Part shown: piece after piece, positions 1 to 9,039 of the stretch
Position numbering within the stretch: the stretch's first letter is position 1
How the letters are laid out: the number at the start of each line of letters is the position of its first letter
NCBI GenBank assembly: GCA_015067845.1
Contig: SVLT01000005.1
Coordinates: 1-64,000, forward strand
DNA: 64,000 nucleotides
Reading direction: 5' to 3'
DNA from: Oscillospiraceae bacterium
GTDB taxonomy: Bacteria > Bacillota > Clostridia > Oscillospirales > Oscillospiraceae
Notes under the pieces: generated by a model
What the model saw: the letters and a program-made list of their open reading frames with translations, nothing else
Database searches by the model: none
Told to the model about the DNA's origin: nothing
Position numbers and translations under genes: made by a program

Positions 1-63
1 GAGAGCATTGAGCTGATCAATGCAATGCTGAAGTACGGCGATTCCGTAAAGAAGCTCCTGTAA
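1..63 (+). CDS. 3' end of an unidentified gene (partial)
   Basis: The window opens inside an open frame that encodes about 20 residues ending in Lys-Leu-Leu and stops with TAA at 61-63. A strong hairpin terminator follows about 30 bases later, which fits a real gene end. The visible residues form one likely amphipathic helix and are too few to assign a family. It has the same orientation as the DUF4091 gene downstream but is separated from it by the terminator. Confidence 0.6.
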   Translation, partial: ESIELINAMLKYGDSVKKLL

Positions 64-94
64 TAAATCTGATTAACATCCCAGTATCTAACCC

Positions 95-132
95 CAGCGC
101 CCATGCTCGAAAGAGCATGGGCGCTGAATTTT
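95..132 (+). terminator. Rho-independent terminator of the gene ending at 63
   Basis: A perfect 14-bp stem (95-108 with 113-126) has a GAAA tetraloop and is followed by AATTTTG. The remaining bases up to 288 are AT-rich and presumably hold the promoter of the next gene. I see no convincing -35/-10 pair there. Confidence 0.85.
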
Positions 133-288
133 GCATATCTACTGTAAAAAATGAATATTTCACTTCCATTTTTGGCGGTTTTGTGCTATTGTATTACAGT
201 GCCTGAGATTTAAGCGTGTTTTCCTATTAAGTATGGTTTTGGAAATGCGCATTTGGCATTGAAAATGATAATTTTACGGAGGGGTTTT

Positions 289-1848
289 ATGAAATATCAA
301 ATTTTTTCCGAAAACGAATGGGTCTTCCCTGACAGTGAGATCACACAGGAGGGCAAGGCTGAGCTCTATTGTGCCAGAGGCGCGGATGTTTGCTTCCAGG
401 TGCTGACCGACAAGCAGCTCCAGGGTGGCGAGGAGCTGAAGGTCGCCTTGGATGATCTCGGCTGTGTAGCTGAGGTTTACCAGTTGCTGCCGGCTTGCGT
501 CAATGAGAACAGCGACGCAAAATTGGGTACGACGCTGGACTATGAGTCTGTCAAGGACTTTGTTATCCGTCAGGCTCCTTACGACATTTACGATATTACA
601 TATCTGCCCGAAGGCGGGAAGTTGAAAGCCGGCAGAGCAGCCTTCTATGTCCGCCTGAACGTGGCATCGGATGCCCCTGTGGGCACATTCAATGGCTATC
701 TTACCTTGACTGTCGGTGATGAAGCTTTCAAGCTGCCGGTTTCTTTGAAAACTTATAACACGCAGATTCCTGCGCTTGCTGATACCAAACTGCGGATGGT
801 TAACTGGATTTACTACGACAGAATTGCCAAAGATCACAAGGTAGAATTGCAGTCCAAAGAGTACTTCGAGGTTCTGGAACAGTACATGGATAACGAGATG
901 GATATGCGCACCGATGTGCTGATGATCCCCTCTGGTGTTCCGGTTCGTGACGAGCAGGGTGTTGTTGTGGACTTTGACTTTACCCATGCCGAGCAGGTAG
1001 GTAATCTGGCATTAAAAAAGGGCTTCCGCACCATTATGGGTGGCTTTATCGCCCGGTGGAAGAAATGGGACGAGGACGAGATCTACCTGCTGTGGGACCG
1101 TGATGTGGGTGTAACATCCATTGAGGGTTACCGCCAGCAGAAGCTGTATTTCCAGAGATCTCAGGAATGTGTGGAACGGAACAACTGGGGTCCTTATTAT
1201 ATGCAGTGTATGGTGGACGAGCCCCAGATCCCCAACTCTCTGGCATACCGCGCCATGGGCGCTATCTGCCGGAAAATGATGCCCGGCGTTGTGATCAATG
1301 ATCCCACAGAAAGCCAGTACCTTGCCGGCTCCCTGGATATTTGGGTTGTGAAACAGGCGTTTTATGAAAAGTACCTGGAAGAGCATCAGCAGCTGCAGGC
1401 GTTGGGCGAGGAAATGTGGTTCTACACCTGTGGTTGGCCCGCAGGCAAGACTATGAACCGGGTTATGGACTTGCCCCTGTCCGCAAGCCGTCTGCCTTTG
1501 TGGATGGGTGTGAAATACAATTTCAAGGGATTCCTCCATTGGGGCTATCACGTTCATACGGAGCAGTATGAGAAGGTGACCATCCTTCCTAGTGATGGAT
1601 GTGGTCACATGCCTGCCGGCAACGGCTTTGTGGTGTATCCGGGCAACGGAAAGCCTGAGTACAGCGTGCGTGGCCATCTGCAAAGAACCGGTGCGTATGA
1701 CTTCGAACTGCTGACCATGCTGAAGAAGAAAAATCCGGATGCAGCTCTGGCAATGATCGAAAAGGTATGCCGTACATTTGACGACTATACTACTTCCAGC
1801 GCATTGATCGATGAGACCCGCAAGGAATTGTTGGAATTGCTTGGATAA
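289..1848 (+). CDS. DUF4091 domain protein (glycoside-hydrolase-like)
   Basis: This encodes a protein of 519 residues. The ATG at 289 is preferred over upstream in-frame starts because GGAGGGG lies at 279-284 with normal spacing. The N-terminal half (to about residue 165) looks like a beta-sandwich. The C-terminal half resembles the TIM-barrel-like DUF4091 region, with aromatic-rich stretches such as MGVKYNFKGFLHWGYH near residue 405. Proteins with DUF4091 are often encoded near carbohydrate genes and are suspected glycan-active enzymes, but no reaction is established for this one. There is no signal peptide, so it should be cytoplasmic. Family assignment rests on recognition of the C-terminal pattern only. 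Confidence 0.75.
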   Translation: MKYQIFSENEWVFPDSEITQEGKAELYCARGADVCFQVLTDKQLQGGEELKVALDDLGCVAEVYQLLPACVNENSDAKLGTTLDYESVKDFVIRQAPYDIYDITYLPEGGKLKAGRAAFYVRLNVASDAPVGTFNGYLTLTVGDEAFKLPVSLKTYNTQIPALADTKLRMVNWIYYDRIAKDHKVELQSKEYFEVLEQYMDNEMDMRTDVLMIPSGVPVRDEQGVVVDFDFTHAEQVGNLALKKGFRTIMGGFIARWKKWDEDEIYLLWDRDVGVTSIEGYRQQKLYFQRSQECVERNNWGPYYMQCMVDEPQIPNSLAYRAMGAICRKMMPGVVINDPTESQYLAGSLDIWVVKQAFYEKYLEEHQQLQALGEEMWFYTCGWPAGKTMNRVMDLPLSASRLPLWMGVKYNFKGFLHWGYHVHTEQYEKVTILPSDGCGHMPAGNGFVVYPGNGKPEYSVRGHLQRTGAYDFELLTMLKKKNPDAALAMIEKVCRTFDDYTTSSALIDETRKELLELLG

Positions 1849-1849
1849 A

Positions 1850-1884
1850 AAGTTGTCCCCCGTGCACAGCACGGGGGACAGTTT
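1850..1884. terminator. Bidirectional terminator between DUF4091 gene and cysK
   Basis: An 11-bp stem (1855-1865 with 1869-1879) has an ACA loop. Read on the minus strand it is followed by a CTTTTT run, so it mainly serves cysK. It also lies directly after the plus-strand gene. Confidence 0.8.
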
Positions 1885-1886
1885 AC

Positions 1887-2795
1887 TTATTTGTACAATC
1901 CTGAGGAAAGATACCGTTCTCCGGAGTCAGGCATCAAGGCAACAATGGTTTTGCCTGCATTTTCCGGGCGTTTTGCCAGTTCCAGCGCCGCCCACAATGC
2001 CGCACCGGAGGAGATACCCACCAACACGCCTTGATTTTTGGCGTAATTCCGGGCTGTTTCCATGGCGGCCTCGTCGCAAACCGGGATGACTTCATCCAAA
2101 ATGCTCCGATCCAGCACCTCCGGAATAAAGCCTGCGCCAATTCCCTGGATGCCGTGAGAACCCGGAACGCCGCCGGACAGGACTGCCGATGTGGCAGGCT
2201 CCACACCCACGATTTGGATGTTAGCATTCTGTTCTTTCAGATACCGGCCCACGCCGGTGACCGTACCGCCGGTGCCGATCCCTGCCACAAAAATGTCCAC
2301 ATTTCCGTTGGTATCCCGCCAAATTTCCGGGCCGGTGGTCTCATAATGGGCCTTGGGGTTGGCCGGATTGGTAAACTGGCCGGGAATAAAGGCGCTGCCG
2401 GCCTCCTTTGCCAGCCGGTCAGCCAATGCGATCGCGCCGGTCATGCCATCCTTACCGGGGGAGAGGACGACTTTTGCGCCGTAGGCCGCCATCAGCATCC
2501 GCCGCTCCATACTCATGGTGTCGGGCATGACGATGGTCATGGAATACCCCTTGGCGGCGGCGATTGCGCACAGACCGATGCCGGTATTGCCGGAGGTGGC
2601 CTCAATGATTTGGGCATCCGGGGTCAGCAGCCCTTGTTTTTCTGCCTCCTGGATCATATACAGGGCAACCCGGTCTTTCGCGGAACCGCCGGGATTTTTG
2701 CCCTCGATCTTGCACAAAACCGTGCAAAACGCGTTATCATATCGGAGCAGAGGGGTATTTCCGATTAAATTTATGGCAGAAGAATGGATATTCAT
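1887..2795 (-). CDS. cysK: Cysteine synthase A (O-acetylserine sulfhydrylase)
   Basis: PLP enzyme of 302 residues that makes cysteine from O-acetylserine and sulfide in the cytoplasm. The PLP lysine is K40 in GGSAKDR. The substrate loop TSGNTG is at 68-73, and the glycine-rich phosphate-binding loop GIGTGGT is near 170. Length and motif spacing match the CysK family. The start is supported by AAAGGAG at about 2803-2809. It is divergent from cysE, whose product supplies its substrate, with only 78 bases between the two start codons. That is a compact two-gene cysteine module. CysK could also pair physically with CysE in the known cysteine synthase complex, which is inference here. Confidence 0.96.
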   Translation of the reverse strand: MNIHSSAINLIGNTPLLRYDNAFCTVLCKIEGKNPGGSAKDRVALYMIQEAEKQGLLTPDAQIIEATSGNTGIGLCAIAAAKGYSMTIVMPDTMSMERRMLMAAYGAKVVLSPGKDGMTGAIALADRLAKEAGSAFIPGQFTNPANPKAHYETTGPEIWRDTNGNVDIFVAGIGTGGTVTGVGRYLKEQNANIQIVGVEPATSAVLSGGVPGSHGIQGIGAGFIPEVLDRSILDEVIPVCDEAAMETARNYAKNQGVLVGISSGAALWAALELAKRPENAGKTIVALMPDSGERYLSSGLYK

Positions 2796-2805
2796 AAAAT
2801 TCTCC

Positions 2806-2834
2806 TTTCAAAATGCGCAAAAAGGTGTTATACT
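2806..2834 (+). promoter_or_regulatory. Putative cysE promoter
   Basis: The -10 TATACT is at 2829-2834 with a weak -35 (TTTCAA, 2806-2811) 17 bases upstream. The -35 lies on the cysK ribosome binding site region, so the divergent transcripts must overlap or be closely spaced. Confidence 0.5.
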
Positions 2835-2873
2835 GAGTATCATGAAAAAGACGAGAATAAAGGAGCGATGGAT

Positions 2874-3689
2874 ATGCAACAACTGACAGATGCCATCCGT
2901 GAGGATTATCACAAGCAGCGGCTGATGGATACCATCCAATGGGAGCGTTTTCCCGACCGCACCGCTGTGAAGAATATTTTGGCCCAACTCCATGAAATGA
3001 TATTCTTCCAGGTTGCGGAAACCAAGCTGGATGAGAAAATTCCCAAGGTTTATGCGGAGCTGTACAGCCAGCTGGCCAAAGTCTGCCCCAAGGAGCAGGT
3101 GGATGCTCTGTGCAAGGCGTTTTTGAACCGAATTCCTGCGGTGCGGGCCATGGTGGAAACGGATCTGCAGGCCGCTTTTGACGGCGACCCGGCAGCAACC
3201 GGATTTGACGAGATCGTTCTGGCCTATCCCGGTATTTACGCCATTACGGTATATCGGCTGGCCCATGAGCTGTATCTGCTGAATGTGCCGCTGATTCCCA
3301 GAATGATGACGGAATCGGCCCACAGCACCACCGGTATCGACATTCACCCCGGCGCCACCATCGGTTCCCATTTCTTTATCGACCATGGTACGGGCATCGT
3401 CGTGGGTCAGACCACCATCATCGGTGACCATGTGAAGCTCTATCAGGGCGTGACTCTGGGCGGCCTTTCTACCCGGGGTGGCCAAAGTCTGGCAGGGGCA
3501 AAGCGGCATCCTACCATCGAAGACGGCGTGACCCTTTATGCCGGTGCTACTATATTAGGCGGCGAGACGGTGATCGGCAAGGACTGCGTCATCGGTGCAA
3601 ATGCCTTTGTGACCCGTTCCATTCCGGCCAATACCACCGTGATCATGAAATCTCCGGAGCTGCTCCTGCGCAGCCGGGAGGAACTGTGA
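2874..3689 (+). CDS. cysE: Serine O-acetyltransferase
   Basis: Acetylates serine with acetyl-CoA, the step before CysK. The protein has 271 residues from the ATG at 2874. That start gives 8 bases to AGGAG (2861-2865); the ATG at 2868 would be too close. The N-terminal helical region (about 1-150) is followed by a left-handed beta-helix of hexapeptide repeats (about 152-240). This carries the conserved GIDIHPGA and a DHGTG catalytic histidine motif. Length matches the longer clostridial SAT type. It is divergent from cysK. Confidence 0.95.
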   Translation: MQQLTDAIREDYHKQRLMDTIQWERFPDRTAVKNILAQLHEMIFFQVAETKLDEKIPKVYAELYSQLAKVCPKEQVDALCKAFLNRIPAVRAMVETDLQAAFDGDPAATGFDEIVLAYPGIYAITVYRLAHELYLLNVPLIPRMMTESAHSTTGIDIHPGATIGSHFFIDHGTGIVVGQTTIIGDHVKLYQGVTLGGLSTRGGQSLAGAKRHPTIEDGVTLYAGATILGGETVIGKDCVIGANAFVTRSIPANTTVIMKSPELLLRSREEL

Positions 3690-3727
3690 CCTATTATAGC
3701 AACAAGAGAATTTGATGTCAAGAAAAC

Positions 3728-3765
3728 GGCGCACCGCCAAGCAGCGGTGCGCCTTGATTTTTATT
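3728..3765. terminator. Bidirectional terminator between cysE and tex
   Basis: A 10-bp GC-rich stem (3728-3737 with 3744-3753) is followed by a T-rich run on the plus strand and by GTTTTCTT on the minus strand. The genes on either side converge. Confidence 0.85.
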
Positions 3766-5890
3766 TTTTCACCTGTTTCATGCTCAGGCTGATGCGGTGG
3801 CGTTCCTGATCCACACTTAGGACCACGACCTTGACCACATCACCCACCTTGACAGCCTCACTGGGGTGTTTCAGGCGGCGGTCACACACCTCGGAGATAT
3901 GCACCAGACCGTCCTGGTGTACGCCGATGTCCACAAACACGCCAAAGTCGATGACATTACGCACAGTGCCGGTCAGCTCCATACCGGGGAGAAGATTCTT
4001 CATATCCAGCACATCCTTGCGCAGAATGGGCGCAGGCAGCTCGTCACGGGGATCCCGTCCGGGCTTAGACAGCTCCTTGGCAATGTCGATCAGCGTAGGT
4101 TCGCCCACGCCGCATTCCAGCGCGGCCTTGGCGGTGCCGTAGGCTTCCAGCTTTGCCGGCAGAGACTGCAGGTCATCCTTGCCCAAAAGGGCCAGAAGTG
4201 CCTTGGCGGCATCGTAGGATTCGGGGTGGACACCGGTGTTGTCCAGAACTTCCTTGCTTTCCGGCACCCGGAGGAAGCCGGCGCATTGCTGGAATGCCTT
4301 GGGGCCCAGCTTAGGCACCTTTTTCAGCTGCGCACGGTTGCTGAACGGGCCGTTTTCCTCCCGGAATGCCACAATGTTTTTGGATGTTGTGCTGTTCAGA
4401 CCGGCCACCTGTTCCAACAGGCTCCGGGATGCGGTATTCACATCCACGCCCACGGCATTGACGCAATCCTCCACCACACTGCCCAGGGCGGCGTCCAGCT
4501 CCTTCTGGGGGCAGTCGTGCTGATACTGACCCACGCCGATGGCCTTGGGATCAATTTTTACCAACTCCGCAAGAGGATCCTGCAACCGACGGGCAATGGA
4601 AACAGCGGAACGCAGATTTACATCATAATCCGGGAATTCCTCGGCGGCCAGGGGAGAGGCGGAGTATACGGATGCGCCGGCCTCGTTGACGATCATGTAG
4701 CTGGCCTCGGGGAAGCTGTGGAGTAGCTCCACAGTCATGGCTTCCGTCTCCCGGGAGGCGGTGCCGTTGCCGATGGCGATGTGCTGGACTTTGTGTCTTC
4801 TCATCAACACGGACAGGGTGGCAATGGCTTCCTGCTTTTTCTTTTCGCTGAAAGTGGGATAGACCACTGCGGTGTCCAGAACCTTGCCGGTGGCATCCAC
4901 AACAGCTACCTTACAGCCGTTGCGGTATCCGGGGTCAAGACCCATGGTGACAAAACCCTTGACGGGGGGCTGCATCAAAAGGGGCTTCAGATTCAGAGCA
5001 AAATTGTGAATTGCGCCGTTGTAGGCACGCTCGGAAAGCTCAGAACGGATTTCCCGTTGGATGGAAGGGAAGATCAGCCGTTCGAAAGCATCCTCAGCGG
5101 CGGCACGGACAAATGCGGAAACAATGGCGGTGGGTTTCAGGGCTGCGCGGCAGACCAGAGCAGCGCCCTCATTGCCGGGGAGCGTTACATTGGGCTTCAA
5201 AATGCCCTCTTTTTCGCCCCGGTTCATGGCCAGGACCTGATGATCCAGCAGCCGGGAAATGGGCTGGCTGAAATCGTAGTACAGGCGGTAAACGGTATCT
5301 GTTTCTGCGTCCTCTGCCTTGCAGGTGAAAATGCCTTTGCGCATCACAAGGTTGCGGAGGTTCTTGCGGATTGCCGCATCGTCGGAAAGATCCTCCGCAA
5401 TGATGTCAGATGCGCCGGCAAGGGCGTCTTCCACAGTCTCAACGCCCTTTTCGGGGTCAATGTAGGCCTCTGCCAATTTGGCAGGGTCCTGCCCATCCTG
5501 GGCAAAAATGGCCTGCGCCAAGGGCTCCAAACCCTTCTCCCGGGCGATGGATGCCCGTGTGCGCCGCTTTTGCTTATAGGGGCGGTACAGATCTTCCACC
5601 TCGGCCAAAGTGGCGGCGTTGTCAATGGCTGTGGCCAGCTCTTCCGTCAGTTTTCCCTGGTTTTCGATGGAATTTTTCACCTCATCCCGACGCGCCTGCA
5701 AATTCCGCAGATAGGTCAGCCGAGTCTCCAGCGTCCGCAGGACGGTGTCGTCCATAGCGCCGTGCATTTCTTTGCGGTAACGGGCGATAAAGGGAATGGT
5801 GTTCCCCTCGTCCATCAGATCAATGACATTTTGAACATAGGTAAGCTTTTGTCCCAGCTCCTGGGACAGAATTTCAGCAATGGAAAGCAT
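3761..5890 (-). CDS. tex: Tex family RNA-binding transcription accessory protein
   Basis: Protein of 709 residues starting at the CAT of 5888-5890, chosen because AAAGGAG precedes it with good spacing. An extra upstream extension in frame lies across the promoter and is rejected. The order is an N-terminal helical Tex domain, a YqgF/RNase-H-like fold beginning near residue 325 (GLDPGYRNG), helix-hairpin-helix motifs (LNSTTSKNIVAFRE region), and a C-terminal S1 RNA-binding domain (about 635-705, GFVFVD-like DFGVFVDIG). Tex proteins bind nucleic acid and affect transcription; the exact role is unresolved in most bacteria. Confidence 0.93.
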   Translation of the reverse strand: MLSIAEILSQELGQKLTYVQNVIDLMDEGNTIPFIARYRKEMHGAMDDTVLRTLETRLTYLRNLQARRDEVKNSIENQGKLTEELATAIDNAATLAEVEDLYRPYKQKRRTRASIAREKGLEPLAQAIFAQDGQDPAKLAEAYIDPEKGVETVEDALAGASDIIAEDLSDDAAIRKNLRNLVMRKGIFTCKAEDAETDTVYRLYYDFSQPISRLLDHQVLAMNRGEKEGILKPNVTLPGNEGAALVCRAALKPTAIVSAFVRAAAEDAFERLIFPSIQREIRSELSERAYNGAIHNFALNLKPLLMQPPVKGFVTMGLDPGYRNGCKVAVVDATGKVLDTAVVYPTFSEKKKQEAIATLSVLMRRHKVQHIAIGNGTASRETEAMTVELLHSFPEASYMIVNEAGASVYSASPLAAEEFPDYDVNLRSAVSIARRLQDPLAELVKIDPKAIGVGQYQHDCPQKELDAALGSVVEDCVNAVGVDVNTASRSLLEQVAGLNSTTSKNIVAFREENGPFSNRAQLKKVPKLGPKAFQQCAGFLRVPESKEVLDNTGVHPESYDAAKALLALLGKDDLQSLPAKLEAYGTAKAALECGVGEPTLIDIAKELSKPGRDPRDELPAPILRKDVLDMKNLLPGMELTGTVRNVIDFGVFVDIGVHQDGLVHISEVCDRRLKHPSEAVKVGDVVKVVVLSVDQERHRISLSMKQVKK

Positions 5891-5920
5891 AGGTATCTCC
5901 TTTGGTTGATTTCTGTGAGG

Positions 5921-5926
5921 ATTATA
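5921..5926 (-). promoter_or_regulatory. tex promoter, extended -10
   Basis: The minus strand reads TGGTATAAT here, an extended -10 about 30 bases from the tex start codon. No good -35 is seen, as is usual for extended -10 promoters. It lies downstream of the ftsH terminator, so tex is its own unit. Confidence 0.6.
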
Positions 5927-5950
5927 CCACAGATCCACGGAAAAGAAAAG

Positions 5951-5986
5951 CAAAAAATGCGCCTGCCGATCAACCGGCAGGCGCAT
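5951..5986 (-). terminator. ftsH terminator
   Basis: On the minus strand, an 11-bp stem (5985-5975 with 5968-5958) is followed by TTTTTTGCTTTT. It lies 40 bases past the ftsH stop. Confidence 0.9.
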
Positions 5987-6025
5987 ATAGGACTTGGTAG
6001 GGGCGACCATTGGTCGAACCGACGA

Positions 6026-8029
6026 TTATTCTTCCTCAGCGGATTTTTCCCCAGTAGTTTCTTCCTCAGTTGTTTCTTCCTGAGGAGTTTCTTCTTCGGT
6101 GGATTCCACCTCGTTTTTTTCTTCCTCGGCAGCTTCTTCCGCGGCTTTTTCTTCCGCTTCCCGGGCCAGTAGCTCCGCCTTCTTCTCCGGGTCGATGAAG
6201 GCCATCAGCGTCTCGCCGGTGATGGTCTCCTTGATCAGCAGATACTCGGAGATCTCATTCAGCAACTCCCGGTTTTCCGTGAGGATACGCACTGCATCCG
6301 CAAAGCACTGCTTCAAGATTTTTTGCACAGTCTCGTCGATGGTTGCGGCGGTAGCCTGAGAGCAATCCAGCTGTGCATGGTCTTCCAGATACTGATTGGT
6401 AATGCTTGCCGGAGCCATCAGACCCAGTTCCTCGCTCATGCCGTACAGAGCAACCATGTTCCGAGCCAATGCGGTGGCGCGCTGGATGTCATTGGCGGCT
6501 CCGGTGGTCATTGTGCCGAACACCAGCTGCTCCGCGGCACGGCCGCCTAGCAGGGAACGCAGCTGCACAAGCAGCTCTTCCTTGGTGGAGAGGTATTTTT
6601 CCTCCTCGGGCAGGTACAGAGTGTAGCCCAATGCGCCCTCGGTGTGGGGAACGATGGTGATCTTGGAGACAGGGGTGTCGTGCTTTTCCAGGGCGGAAAT
6701 CAGGGCATGACCGATCTCGTGATATGCAACCATCCGCTTTTCCGTCTCGCTTAAAACGGTGTTTTTCTTTTCCGTACCGGCAATGACAGTCTCAAAGGAT
6801 ACCAGCAGGTCTTCCTGATTGACCATCTGACGACCCTGACGGACGGCACGCAGCGCGGCTTCGTTTACCAGGTTTGCCAGATCCGCACCCACCGCGCCGG
6901 CGGTTGCCTGGGCGATCTTCTTAAGATCCACATCTTCTGCCAGCTTGATCTTCCGGGTATGCACCTTCAGAGTGTCCCAACGGCCTTGCAAATTGGGGCG
7001 ATCCACCACGATCCGGCGGTCAAAACGCCCGGCACGCAGAAGTGCTTTATCCAAAATTTCCGGACGGTTGGTGGCGGCCAGAATCACAACGCCCTTGGAA
7101 GAATCAAAGCCGTCCAGCTCGCCCAAAAGCTGATTCAGAGTCTGGTCGTTGTTGCCGAACCGGGAATCCCGGCTGCGGCCCACGGCGTCGATCTCATCAA
7201 TGAACACGATGGAGGGAGCAACCTTGGTGGCCTGCTGGAACAGATCCCGGACACGGCTTGCGCCCACGCCCACGAACATTTCTTCAAAGTCAGAGCCGGA
7301 GATGGAGAAGAAGGGGACACCGGCTTCGCCGGCGACAGCCTTGGCGATCAGGGTCTTACCCGTACCGGGAGAGCCCACCAGCAGCGCGCCCTTGGGCATT
7401 TTTGCGCCAATGTCAGTGTACTTCTTGGGATTGTGGAGAAAATCGATGATCTCCTGCAAGGATTCCTTGGCTTCGTCCTGACCGGCCACATCGTTAAAGG
7501 TAACGCCGGTCTCTTTTTCCATATACATCTTGGCCTTGCTGTGACCAAAGCCGCCCATCATGCCTTCGCCACTCATGCGCTTGGTGATCATCCGCATGAC
7601 GAAGAACAAAACGCCGATCATCAGAGCGTAGTACAGGATCATCATGATCATGGAATTGTCTTCCACGATTTCCTGATCCACTTCCACGCCCATTTCGTGG
7701 AGCTGTGCCACCAGATCCATCTTGTCGCCGCTGGGCAGGCCGGTGAAGCAGGCCTTCTGCTCTGCGGCAGGCTTTGCTGCTTCTTCCTTGGTCAGATAGA
7801 TGATCCGATCATATTGCAGCTGTACTTCCGCCAGATTGTTGTCTTCCATAGCTTCCAGAAAATCGGAATACTTGGTCTGTGTGTACTGACTGCCGGAAAT
7901 GATATTATAGACCGTGCTGATCACGATCACAAGAGCGATGGCAATGATCAGGCAGACCCATATGCTGCTCTTGGGACGCTTGTCATTTCCCGGTTTTTTA
8001 TTTTGAGGATTGTTTCCGTTTTGCTCCAT
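6026..8029 (-). CDS. ftsH: ATP-dependent zinc metalloprotease FtsH
   Basis: Membrane-bound AAA+ protease of 667 residues that degrades misfolded and regulatory membrane and cytosolic proteins. The start at 8029 is set by CCTCC (GGAGG on the coding strand) at 8037-8041. Visible in order: an N-terminal TM segment (about 22-45), an extracytoplasmic domain, a second TM near 125-145, Walker A GSPGTGKT near 225, Walker B VFIDEIDA, the arginine-finger region LLRAGRFDR, and the zinc site HEIGH near 437. The last 45 residues are almost entirely Glu with Ala and Thr. That acidic tail is longer than in most homologues and low in complexity. Confidence 0.97.
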   Translation of the reverse strand: MEQNGNNPQNKKPGNDKRPKSSIWVCLIIAIALVIVISTVYNIISGSQYTQTKYSDFLEAMEDNNLAEVQLQYDRIIYLTKEEAAKPAAEQKACFTGLPSGDKMDLVAQLHEMGVEVDQEIVEDNSMIMMILYYALMIGVLFFVMRMITKRMSGEGMMGGFGHSKAKMYMEKETGVTFNDVAGQDEAKESLQEIIDFLHNPKKYTDIGAKMPKGALLVGSPGTGKTLIAKAVAGEAGVPFFSISGSDFEEMFVGVGASRVRDLFQQATKVAPSIVFIDEIDAVGRSRDSRFGNNDQTLNQLLGELDGFDSSKGVVILAATNRPEILDKALLRAGRFDRRIVVDRPNLQGRWDTLKVHTRKIKLAEDVDLKKIAQATAGAVGADLANLVNEAALRAVRQGRQMVNQEDLLVSFETVIAGTEKKNTVLSETEKRMVAYHEIGHALISALEKHDTPVSKITIVPHTEGALGYTLYLPEEEKYLSTKEELLVQLRSLLGGRAAEQLVFGTMTTGAANDIQRATALARNMVALYGMSEELGLMAPASITNQYLEDHAQLDCSQATAATIDETVQKILKQCFADAVRILTENRELLNEISEYLLIKETITGETLMAFIDPEKKAELLAREAEEKAAEEAAEEEKNEVESTEEETPQEETTEEETTGEKSAEEE

Positions 8030-8060
8030 TATTACGCCTCCTTGGGGCAGAGTTTGCATT

Positions 8061-8089
8061 ATCATATCATATTTTTCCGCAAAGGGCAA
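8061..8089 (-). promoter_or_regulatory. ftsH promoter
   Basis: The minus strand reads TTGCCC (8089-8084), 17 bases, TATGAT (8066-8061). A second TATGAT overlaps by one base. Confidence 0.65.
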
Positions 8090-8160
8090 TGAATGTTTCA
8101 TAATTATGGGGTAAATTTTCTGTAAACACATTCAAAACAGGGAAAAATTCAGAAAAACAG

Positions 8161-8189
8161 TTGTGTAGAAATGGATAATCTGTTATAAT
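8161..8189 (+). promoter_or_regulatory. rlmB promoter
   Basis: TTGTGT (8161-8166), a 17-base spacer, and consensus TATAAT (8184-8189) lie 36 bases before the rlmB ATG. Confidence 0.8.
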
Positions 8190-8224
8190 GAAGCTAACTA
8201 TAAAGATTTTTGGAGAGAAATACC

Positions 8225-9022
8225 ATGAACGATAGGCGTGATACAAAACGATACAACAAGCGGCCCGCACCCGTTCAGACCGAGGAGATCGAAGGTCAGC
8301 TGGAGGGCAGAAACGCTCTGCAGGAAGCGCTGCGCAGCGGGCGCACCATCGATAAAGTGTTTATCGCATCCGGAGAAACGGATCGGGGACTGCAGCGGCT
8401 GGCGGCGGAAGCCAAGGAGGCCGGTGCTGTGGTGGTGCCCGTGGATCGCCGCAAGCTGGACGCCATGAGCTTCACCAAGGCCCACCAGGGCGTGATCACC
8501 CTGGCTGCCGCCCATGAATATTGCACCATTGACGATATTTTGGAAGAGGCTGCGTCCCGGGGAGAAACTGCCCTGATCATCATTTGTGATGAGCTGACAG
8601 ATCCCCACAATCTGGGTGCCATCATGCGTTCGGCGGAATGTGCCGGCGCCCACGGTGTGATCATTCCCAAGCGGCGCAGCGTAGGCCTGACGGCTACCGT
8701 TGCCAAGGCATCCGCCGGTGCGGTGGAGTATATGAAGGTGGCCAGAGTTACCAACATCAATCATGCTATCGCCGAGCTGAAGGAAAAGGGCGTTTGGATC
8801 TTCGGCACAGCTGCGGAGGGTTCCATCCCCATGTACAAGGCCGATTTGACCGGCCCTGCGGCCATCGTCATCGGCAACGAGGGAGACGGCATGAGCCCCT
8901 TGGTGCGAAAAAATTGTGATGTGACTGTCAATATCCCCATGCGTGGCCGTATTTCGTCGCTGAACGCATCGGCGGCGGCATCGATCCTTTTGTATGAGGC
9001 GGTTCGTCAGCGCATTGGATAA
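8225..9022 (+). CDS. rlmB: 23S rRNA (guanosine-2'-O-)-methyltransferase, RlmB/SpoU family
   Basis: SPOUT methyltransferase of 265 residues. The ATG at 8225 is used because TGGAGAG precedes it; a TTG in frame at 8210 lies upstream of that site. The N-terminal substrate-binding domain starts with LEGRNALQEALR (about 24-36). The knotted catalytic domain carries the three SpoU motifs: DPHNLGAIMRSAE, then GNEGDGMS, then SSLNASAAASILLYE. Members methylate the ribose of G2251 in 23S rRNA or a tRNA guanosine, using SAM. The rRNA substrate is inferred from the closest family type. The next gene follows 17 bases later and is probably cotranscribed. Confidence 0.9.
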   Translation: MNDRRDTKRYNKRPAPVQTEEIEGQLEGRNALQEALRSGRTIDKVFIASGETDRGLQRLAAEAKEAGAVVVPVDRRKLDAMSFTKAHQGVITLAAAHEYCTIDDILEEAASRGETALIIICDELTDPHNLGAIMRSAECAGAHGVIIPKRRSVGLTATVAKASAGAVEYMKVARVTNINHAIAELKEKGVWIFGTAAEGSIPMYKADLTGPAAIVIGNEGDGMSPLVRKNCDVTVNIPMRGRISSLNASAAASILLYEAVRQRIG

Positions 9023-9039
9023 CCGGAGGAGGAATGACA

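Noticed and set aside
4781-6172. Long open frame on the plus strand opposite tex and ftsH
   Set aside because: It lies antisense to two clear genes, has no RBS, and its residues follow the codon bias of the opposite strand.
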